From NCBI RefSeq assembly GCF_003846185.1, contig NZ_ML123034.1:3016180-3055103 (forward strand): a stretch of 38,924 nucleotides of DNA. The letters run 5' to 3'. The notes under the pieces are model-generated. The model had not been told where the DNA came from and searched no databases. It saw only the letters and a list, made by a program, of their open reading frames with translations. The number at the start of each line of letters is the position of its first letter. Within the stretch, counting starts at the first letter, position 1. This DNA is from Streptomyces sp. ADI96-02 (GTDB lineage: Bacteria > Actinomycetota > Actinomycetes > Streptomycetales > Streptomycetaceae). A program made the position numbers and the translations under genes. Below are positions 33,164-38,924 of this stretch, one piece after another.

Positions 33164-34192
33164 TCAGCCAACCAGGTGTCCGGCGCTCTCCGGCGGGCTC
33201 GCGGACGCAGCATGCTGCGGGGCGTCCGGCAGGAAGCTGCGGCAGGCGTCGAGGATGTCCTCGACGTCCGCGACGGCCGCGTGCACGCCTTCGCCGAGGA
33301 GGACGCCGGTGGGGTTGAGCACCACCTCGTCGACCCCGGCGCGCCGGTACGCGTCGAGCCCGGCGGCGATCTCGGCGGGGCTTCCCGCGACCACGACACG
33401 GTGGCGCAGCAGGGCGTCGGCGGTGCCCGCCGGGTCGTGTTCGTCGAGGTCGAGCCCGGCCGCGCGGAGCATCGCCGCGTAGTGCGGGGCCCGCAGATGG
33501 CCGGCGGTCGCGGCGAGGGCCAGGCGGCGCACGTCGCGGCCGGGCCGGTCGACGACCACGTGGACGGCGGTCGCGACGCGGGGCGGACGGGCCCGGCCGG
33601 CCGCGCCCTCGGCCAGCGCGGGGCGCAGCGTGTCCGCCATGTAGGAGGGCGGCGTCATCCAGGTCACGGCGACATCCGCGACCTCACCGACGGTGCGCGC
33701 CATGCCGGGCCGGAGCACACCGGCGGCCACCTCGACCCGCGGCGTGTGCCCGAGCGCGGGCAGCCCGGCGTGCAGATGGTGGTACGGGCCGCTGTGCGCG
33801 ACGGGCTCTCCGTCCAACAGGGCGCGCACGGACCGCAGGTAGTCGCGGACGGCGGTGCGCGGACTCGCGTACGGGCGTCCCGTCAGGCCCGCGACGAAGT
33901 CCGGGTCGCCGATGCCGAACCCGGCGACGACGGGCTCACCGGTGAGCAGCGCCAGCGAACGGGCCTGGAGCGCCGCCTCGTACGGGTGGCGCAGCGCGAG
34001 CAGGGTCACGCTCGTCCCGACGGGCACGGTGTGGCCCGCGCCCGCCAGGTACGCCAGCACCTGGTGGGTCTCGGCCCGGAAGGACTGGCACATCCACAGC
34101 CGCCGCGCTCCGGTACGCCGGACGAGGGCGGCGAAGGGGGCGACGAGTTCGGGGTGGTCGGGCTGGAGCGGATAGAGGACGGCGGGGTTCAC
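33164..34192 (-). CDS. LLM-class (F420-type) oxidoreductase
   Basis: A 342-residue bacterial-luciferase-like TIM-barrel enzyme expected to use F420H2 or FMN. It has ARRLWMCQSFRAETHQVLAYLAGAGHTVPVGTSVTLL, the substrate/cofactor region GFGIGDPDF, RSVRALLDGEPV, and VAAGVLRPGMARTVGEVADVAVTW. In lexapeptide-type class V lanthipeptide clusters a related enzyme reduces dehydroalanine to D-alanine, which fits its neighbours here. The GTG at 34192 overlaps the upstream M16 gene by 4 nt (GTGA). Confidence 0.92.
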   Translation of the reverse strand: MNPAVLYPLQPDHPELVAPFAALVRRTGARRLWMCQSFRAETHQVLAYLAGAGHTVPVGTSVTLLALRHPYEAALQARSLALLTGEPVVAGFGIGDPDFVAGLTGRPYASPRTAVRDYLRSVRALLDGEPVAHSGPYHHLHAGLPALGHTPRVEVAAGVLRPGMARTVGEVADVAVTWMTPPSYMADTLRPALAEGAAGRARPPRVATAVHVVVDRPGRDVRRLALAATAGHLRAPHYAAMLRAAGLDLDEHDPAGTADALLRHRVVVAGSPAEIAAGLDAYRRAGVDEVVLNPTGVLLGEGVHAAVADVEDILDACRSFLPDAPQHAASASPPESAGHLVG

Positions 34193-35694
34193 CGGAGGGC
34201 GCCCTTCTGGTGGCGGAGGTCGTCGGACGGGTGACGCCGGAGAGCGGCGGGGGCAGGGCCGGGGCCGGGTACGGAAACGGGTTCGGGCCTACGGGAAGGG
34301 GCGGGCGCGGCGGGGCGTCCGGCGGAAGGGGCGGGCGCGGCGGGGCGCGGCTCGTAGGTCGCGGTGACCATCCGGTCCGGGTCCAGGTGGGACGCCGCCG
34401 CCTCGGCCACCTCCGCGGCGGTGACGTCCGCCAGGCGTGCCCGGTACTCCTCCAGCCAGTCGGCCTCCAGGCCCACCGCCGTGAACCCGGCGAGCGCGCT
34501 CGCCTCCTCGGCCCGGGTGGCCAGCGCGAACCGCGTGAAACCCGTCGCATAGGCGCGGGCCCGCTCCACCTCCCGCGGCGACGGACCCTCCGCCGCGAGT
34601 TCGCGCAGGCAGCCGCTGATCTCGTCGGCCAGGCGGTCGGCCCGGCCCGGCGCACCCGCGCACGCGATCTCCAGCCAGCTGCCCGCGCCCGTCTCGCGGA
34701 GCCCGGCCGAGACCGCGTACGCGAGCCCGTGCCGGTCGCGTACGCGCTGGGCGAGGCGCGCCGACGCGTAGCCGCCGAGCGCCAACTGGGCCAGGTGGAA
34801 CGGCGCGTGACGGGCGTCGGCGGTCGGGACGGCGGGGCCGACGGACAGGACGAGCGCCTGACCGCCGCCGTCGCCGTCGTGGCCGGCCTCGTCCTCGGGC
34901 CCCGCGCCCCTCCCGGAGCCGTCCGTCAGCCGGACGCGGCCGGGACGGGGCTCCGGGTGCGCGAAGGACGGGAGCGTCAGCCCGGACGGGCCGCCGGTCC
35001 ACGCGGACAGCCGTTCGCCGACCGCGCGCAGCACCGCGTCCGGTTCCTCGTCCGCCAGGACGACGAGCGAGGAGCCGCCGGGCACGACGGCGCGGGCGTG
35101 CAGGGCGTGGAGGTCCTCGGCGCGCAGCGAGACGACGTCCAGCAGCGGCGCGGTACCGCCCGCCTCCGCCGTCAGCGGGTGCGGGCCGAAGCCGTGGGCC
35201 AGCGCGGCGCGGCGCAGCCGGACCCGGGGCGCGGGAAGGCGCGGCGCGGCGGCGGCGCGGCGCCGGGCGAGGGCGAGTTCGCCCTCGTCGTAGCGCGGAC
35301 GCTCCAGGAGGTCGGCCAGCAGGCCGAGGACCCCGGGAAGGCCGGGCGCGAGGACGCTGACGGAGAGGATCAGCGACTCGGCGGTGACGACCGTGCTGAA
35401 CTCGGCCCCGAGGTCGGCGGCCCGGTCGGCGATGTCCTGGCGGGAGACGTTCCGGCCGGAGCGGTCGCGCGCACCCGTGCCCAGGCAGGCGGCGAGGAGT
35501 TCCTGGGCCGCGGCGAGCGCCGGTTCGGTGCGCGCGTACGGGATGACCAGGCGCAGTTCGGCGAGGGGCGCGCCGGGCGCGTGCGCCGCGCGGACGCGCA
35601 GTCCGCCGGGCAGGACGGCGTCGGCGGTCATGCCGGACGTGCGGGCCGTGCGGGCCGTGCGGGACACGCGGGCCGTGCGGGATGTACGGGTCAT
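34189..35694 (-). CDS. M16-family peptidase partner, non-catalytic subunit
   Basis: A 501-residue M16B-fold protein without the zinc motif: where HxxEH should be, the sequence reads AAAQELLAACLG. It keeps the R/Y substrate-anchoring region of non-catalytic partners (LAQRVRDRHGLAYAVSAGLRE). Known M16B enzymes of this type work as a heterodimer of one active and one inactive chain, and the active chain is the next gene upstream. The ATG at 35694 overlaps that gene's stop by 4 nt. The first 21 residues are an odd Thr/Arg/Ser repeat (TRTSRTARVSRTARTARTSG) before MTADAV, so the true start may be 35631. The tail is Pro/Ala-rich low complexity. Confidence 0.92.
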   Translation of the reverse strand: MTRTSRTARVSRTARTARTSGMTADAVLPGGLRVRAAHAPGAPLAELRLVIPYARTEPALAAAQELLAACLGTGARDRSGRNVSRQDIADRAADLGAEFSTVVTAESLILSVSVLAPGLPGVLGLLADLLERPRYDEGELALARRRAAAAPRLPAPRVRLRRAALAHGFGPHPLTAEAGGTAPLLDVVSLRAEDLHALHARAVVPGGSSLVVLADEEPDAVLRAVGERLSAWTGGPSGLTLPSFAHPEPRPGRVRLTDGSGRGAGPEDEAGHDGDGGGQALVLSVGPAVPTADARHAPFHLAQLALGGYASARLAQRVRDRHGLAYAVSAGLRETGAGSWLEIACAGAPGRADRLADEISGCLRELAAEGPSPREVERARAYATGFTRFALATRAEEASALAGFTAVGLEADWLEEYRARLADVTAAEVAEAAASHLDPDRMVTATYEPRPAAPAPSAGRPAAPAPSRRPEPVSVPGPGPAPAALRRHPSDDLRHQKGALR

Positions 35695-37007
35695 GCGGCC
35701 TCGCCTCTCCGGGACACGGGTGCGGTCGCGAGTTCGGTCACGGTCGTCGGCCCGTCGAGCAGCGCGCGGGCCGCGTCCGCCACGTCCTCCGGAGTGACGC
35801 GGCCCAGCTCGGCGGGGAGCGCGTCGGGGCCGGGGCTGCCCGGGAGGACGAGCAGGGCACGGCCGAGGGCGACGGCACGGGTGGTCAGCGAGTCGGACTG
35901 CCGGTGGCAGGCGACCAGCAGGGAGTTCACCGCGCGCCGGTGCTCGGCGGCGGGCAGCGGACGGTCGGCGAGCCCCCGCAGCACGGAGCGCCAGACGTCC
36001 ACGGCGGCGTCGACGCCGGTGCCCGGAGCCCGGCCCAGCACCGCGAGGGTCAGGTCGGGGGCGGCCGAGGCGAGCCACTGGCCGTGGTAGCCGCAGGTGA
36101 CGGTGGCGGAGGTCAGACGCCGCCCGTCGCGCGCCGAACGGGCGAGGGCCGGCAGCCGGGACCGGCCGAGCACCTGGGCCAGGACCGCCTGGGCCAGGTA
36201 GGCGCGGCGCTCGGCGACCGGGTCGGGGAGCCGGTGCCCGACGGCGACCCCGGGCCGGGCGGCGGGCAGCGGCGCGGTACGGATCACCGGGTGCGGACCG
36301 GAGGCCCCGGAGGGCGGAGGAGCGGCGGCGGGCCGGGCGAACGGGACCGGCGGGGCCGGGCAGTCGCGCGCCGACGCGGGCACGGGCCCCGCCGGCGGGG
36401 CGAGGAGTCCGTGCGCCGCCTCCACGACCCGCTCCGGGTCGATGTCCCCCACGACGGTCAGGACGATCCGCCCCGCCGTGTAGTGCCGCCGGAAGAAGGC
36501 CGTGGCCTCGTCCGCCGTGACGGCCGCCAGTTCGGCCGCCGTGCCGAAGCTGTCCCGGCTGCCCGGGTACAGACCCGCCAGAGCCGCTTCCCAGATCCGT
36601 CCGCCGGCCGCCGCGCCGCGGATCTCCTCGCCGATGACGTCGCTCTCGGTGCGGATCACCTCGTCCACCGGCGCGAAGTCCCGCAGCCGCCGCGCCTCCC
36701 ACGCCAGCACGTCGGGCAGCAGTCCGGCGGGGACGGTGGTGTGGAAGACGGTGTGGTCGCGGTGCGTCTCCGCGTTGCACACGCCGCCCGCGCCCTCCAC
36801 CAGCTCGGCGTGGCCCCGCGCGCCCGCTGCCCCCGTCCCGGACCGGGGGAACATCAGGTGCTCGACGAGGTGCGCCGTACCGTGGCGGCCCGGCGGATCG
36901 TCGTCGCCGCCCGCCGCCACGGTCAGGGCGACGGCGGCGAGCCCCCGCCCGTAGCGCGGCACCGCCTCGGCGCACACCCGTACCCCGCCGGTGGCCGGGG
37001 CGCTCAT
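35691..37007 (-). CDS. M16-family zinc peptidase, catalytic subunit
   Basis: A 438-residue M16B metallopeptidase. The inverted zinc motif His46-Leu-Val-Glu49-His50 (GTAHLVEHLMF) is intact, and the third ligand is expected at Glu127 in VIGEE, 77 residues on as in pitrilysin. NAETHRDHTVFHTTVP is the following conserved strand. It probably removes the leader peptide from a RiPP precursor together with the non-catalytic partner. The ATG at 37007 overlaps the methyltransferase stop by 4 nt (ATGA). Confidence 0.94.
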   Translation of the reverse strand: MSAPATGGVRVCAEAVPRYGRGLAAVALTVAAGGDDDPPGRHGTAHLVEHLMFPRSGTGAAGARGHAELVEGAGGVCNAETHRDHTVFHTTVPAGLLPDVLAWEARRLRDFAPVDEVIRTESDVIGEEIRGAAAGGRIWEAALAGLYPGSRDSFGTAAELAAVTADEATAFFRRHYTAGRIVLTVVGDIDPERVVEAAHGLLAPPAGPVPASARDCPAPPVPFARPAAAPPPSGASGPHPVIRTAPLPAARPGVAVGHRLPDPVAERRAYLAQAVLAQVLGRSRLPALARSARDGRRLTSATVTCGYHGQWLASAAPDLTLAVLGRAPGTGVDAAVDVWRSVLRGLADRPLPAAEHRRAVNSLLVACHRQSDSLTTRAVALGRALLVLPGSPGPDALPAELGRVTPEDVADAARALLDGPTTVTELATAPVSRRGEAA

Positions 37008-37864
37008 GCCAGCGGCCGGAACACGGATACGCACATCTTCCGGCTGTCGCCGCCGTCGAAGGGCTGCTCGCGCCAGCCCGCGTACCGGGCGACGAGTTCC
37101 AGACCGGCGATCGCGCCGAGCAGGTCCAGCTCCCCCGGCCACACGTAACGCATCACCGTCGTGGCGGTCCTGGGCGCGTCCCCGTCGAGCAGGAGCGTGC
37201 TCTGAAGCATCATGTTCTGCGACGCGGGAAGCACGGAGGCGGACTCGATCAGCGCGCCGCGGGTGCCCACGGGATGGGTGGTGACCTCGTTCCGCTTCTG
37301 CACGTGGTAGTCGCTCGGGTCGAACGTCTCGATCACCACGTGCCCGTCGGCCGCCACGTGCCGCGCCATCGCGTGCGCCATCGCGATCTGCTCGTCGACC
37401 GCCATCGCGCAGCACAGCACGTTGAACGGGGCCAGCACGACGTCGAAGGAACGGCCCAGGTCGAGGCCGGAGAAGTCGCCGTGGACCGGGGTGATCCGGC
37501 CCTCGGGGTCCTTCGCGGCCAGGCGGTCGAGCATCCCCCGCGAGGACTCGACGCCGTGGACCTGGAAGCCGCGCTCGGCGAGCGGCAGCGCCACCCGGCC
37601 GGTGCCCACGCCCAGTTCGAGGACGCTCGCCCCGGGCGAGGCGATCGTGAGCAGGTATGTCGCGATGTCGTCGAGGTCGGGTGTGCTCGGGTAGACGTCG
37701 TCGTACACCTCGGCGAGTACGTCGCTGTACGCGGCGGCGACGGCCGCGCCGAACCCACCCGCCGGAGCGGGGGCGTCGCCGTCCCCCGGCGCCTCTTCGA
37801 CGCCTTCGGGCGCGGTGGATCCGGGCAGGCCGGGCGTCTCGGCGGTGGTCGCGGTGTCCGTCAT
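37004..37864 (-). CDS. SAM-dependent methyltransferase
   Basis: A 286-residue class I methyltransferase. The disordered acidic N-terminus (1-~40) precedes AAAYSDVLAEVYDDVYPSTPDLDDIATYLL, then the SAM motif VLELGVGTGRVALPLAERGFQVHGVESS, motif II VHGDFSGLDLGRSFDVVLAPFNVLCC and a beta-rich end. In class V lanthipeptide clusters a methyltransferase dimethylates the peptide N-terminus; that role is inferred. The ATG at 37864 lies 5 nt after the HopA1 gene's stop, with GGAG in that gene's last codons. Confidence 0.93.
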   Translation of the reverse strand: MTDTATTAETPGLPGSTAPEGVEEAPGDGDAPAPAGGFGAAVAAAYSDVLAEVYDDVYPSTPDLDDIATYLLTIASPGASVLELGVGTGRVALPLAERGFQVHGVESSRGMLDRLAAKDPEGRITPVHGDFSGLDLGRSFDVVLAPFNVLCCAMAVDEQIAMAHAMARHVAADGHVVIETFDPSDYHVQKRNEVTTHPVGTRGALIESASVLPASQNMMLQSTLLLDGDAPRTATTVMRYVWPGELDLLGAIAGLELVARYAGWREQPFDGGDSRKMCVSVFRPLA

Positions 37865-37869
37865 CGGGC

Positions 37870-38924
37870 TCACACTCCAGCGGTGTCGGTGGTCTGGGAA
37901 GGGCGGGGAAGGGCACCGGCCTCGGTCCGGGCGGCCCCGTCCGGGTCGGCATCGACGCCGGTTCCGGCCGGTGCGTTGTTCTCCGGCCGGTACGGGTCGA
38001 TGCCCGCCGCGCGGAAGGCCCGTACGACGTGGTCGGCCCGGCTGCCGGCGGCGGCCAGTGCGTGGTCGACGAGCGCGGCGGCGAGCGCGAAGCTGCGGTG
38101 CTGCCCGAAGCTCATGCCGTCGCGGCCGGGGCGCGGGTCCCGCGGATCCCAGGCGGCGGCGACGCCGGGCGCGAGCCGGGCGGTGAAGAGCGAGGTGTCC
38201 GCGCCGAGACCCGGCAGGCCCGCCACGGCGGCGGCCACCGCCCGCTCGCCCGGCACCGGGTCGCCGTGGAGGTAGACCACGACACTGTCGCGGCGCGGGT
38301 AGTCGTCCTCGTCGGACAGGACCTTCGCGTGGTACCGCGCTCCGGCGTCCTCCAGGGCGGCGAGCGCGGCGGCCCACAGCCCGACGGCGGCCTCCGCGTC
38401 GCGGGCGTGCAGAAAGAGGCGGCGGACCGGACCGGCCGGGGTCGGCAGGGCGCGGGAGCCCATCACGTAGAAGAAGCCGGGCGAGAGCGCGGGCCGGGCC
38501 GCCTCCAGCGCCACCTGGACCAGTTCCCCGGGCACGGGCGTGCCGGGTGGCAGCAGCCGGTCGGCCGCCAGCCGCGCGGTGATCTCGGGGAGCCGTACGA
38601 CCAGTTCACCGGTGTCCGTGATCTCCAGCAGCCGCCCGACGACCGGAGTCGTGGCGTGCGGCACGGCGTCCGCGAGCCGGCGCTCCAGCGCGGAATCGCG
38701 CAGCGTACGGCGCGGCGGGGAACCGGCCTCCCGGCGGTGCGCGCCGTTTCCGGCGTGGAACTCCTCGTACAGCGCGTTCGTGAGCCGGCCCCGCAGATCG
38801 CGCGGGCTGTCGGCGCTCAGCGTCCGGTCGGCGACCCGCGCCTCCAGCCCGTCGGGCCGTACGGAGACCAGGTCGAGGGCGGCGGCGAGGCGCGGTGCGA
38901 GGAGGGGGGCGGGGTTCGGGGCGG
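37870..38924 (-). CDS. HopA1-family protein, N-terminus beyond the right edge
   Basis: The frame is open from 37872 to the window end; the GTG at 38664 is internal, since the upstream translation reads as protein (for example DSPRDLRGRLTNALYEEFHAGNG). About 350 residues are visible. They show VVGRLLEITDTGELVVRLPEI, PGFFYVMGSRALP, RRLFLHARDAEAAVGLWAAAL, DSVVVYLHGD and PGRDGMSFGQHRSFALAAALVDHALA, which I recognise as the HopA1 (type III effector-like) domain. In RiPP clusters HopA1-like proteins act with an APH-like kinase in dehydration/cyclisation (class V lanthipeptides, thioamitides). It is the first visible gene of the minus-strand operon; its kinase partner and the precursor are expected further right. 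Confidence 0.9.
   Translation of the reverse strand, partial: APNPAPLLAPRLAAALDLVSVRPDGLEARVADRTLSADSPRDLRGRLTNALYEEFHAGNGAHRREAGSPPRRTLRDSALERRLADAVPHATTPVVGRLLEITDTGELVVRLPEITARLAADRLLPPGTPVPGELVQVALEAARPALSPGFFYVMGSRALPTPAGPVRRLFLHARDAEAAVGLWAAALAALEDAGARYHAKVLSDEDDYPRRDSVVVYLHGDPVPGERAVAAAVAGLPGLGADTSLFTARLAPGVAAAWDPRDPRPGRDGMSFGQHRSFALAAALVDHALAAAGSRADHVVRAFRAAGIDPYRPENNAPAGTGVDADPDGAARTEAGALPRPSQTTDTAGV

Noticed and set aside
38662..38664. GTG 38664 as the start of the HopA1-family gene
   Set aside because: The frame stays open to the window edge and the upstream translation reads as protein (LTNALYEEFHAGNG), so this codon is internal.

Overview
The window is high-GC actinobacterial DNA and almost certainly a Streptomyces chromosome. 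The evidence is strong third-position GC bias, frequent GTG starts, 4-nt ATGA/GTGA gene overlaps, a DasR/chitinase-type direct-repeat operator in front of a GH19 chitinase, and an HspR (HAIR) operator in front of clpB. From memory, the order purA ... trp-catabolism genes ... fba-pyrE ... speE-like ... clpB is a conserved core segment of Streptomyces chromosomes. No insertion sequence, tRNA, rRNA or CRISPR was recognised.

Layout. 1-3.6 kb: a partial secreted protein, a secreted GH19 chitinase with its operator, and a Tat-exported amidohydrolase. 3.6-6.4 kb: purA, divergent from a gene pair encoding a diacylglycerol-kinase-like protein with degenerate catalytic motifs and a DUF1876 (Rv1738-like) protein. 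The purA/kinase spacer holds two strong hairpins. 6.4-10 kb: an orphan cytochrome P450 and a NarL-type two-component system. 10-13.2 kb: a complete tryptophan-to-anthranilate set (tryptophan 2,3-dioxygenase, kynureninase, esterase-type kynurenine formamidase). 13.2-16.5 kb: DUF3151, an MFS exporter and a MalY/PatB C-S lyase. 16.6-19.2 kb: class II fructose-bisphosphate aldolase, orotate phosphoribosyltransferase and an aldose-1-epimerase-like protein. 19.2-25.1 kb: a tail-anchored SRPBCC protein, a membrane spermidine-synthase-like protein, DUF2617, a small membrane protein with a Gly/Cys/His tail, an aminotransferase and a YbjN protein. 25.2-28.5 kb: clpB with a HAIR operator, and a small flavin-split-barrel protein.

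Right of clpB the character changes to accessory DNA. A two-gene unit encodes a short exported peptide with four DITW motifs, translationally coupled to a 106-residue protein resembling a Rieske domain stripped of its Fe-S ligands. It diverges from two tandem paralogous LuxR-type regulators across a perfect 10-bp inverted repeat. Facing them is a minus-strand operon entering from the right edge: HopA1-family protein, SAM methyltransferase, catalytic M16 peptidase, non-catalytic M16 partner, LLM/F420-type reductase, then an ABC ATPase and permease. Most junctions are 4-nt overlaps. This gene set matches class V lanthipeptide (lexapeptide/pristinin-type) clusters as I know them. The precursor and the APH-like kinase partner would lie beyond base 38924.

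How it fits together: the left three quarters is chromosomal housekeeping and catabolism. The right quarter is most likely half of a RiPP biosynthetic cluster, with its own export/immunity pump and regulators, placed next to clpB. The DITW peptide, degenerate Rieske-like protein and paired regulators form the most plausible previously undescribed module. It may be the signalling or control arm of the cluster, or an independent system; the sequence cannot decide.
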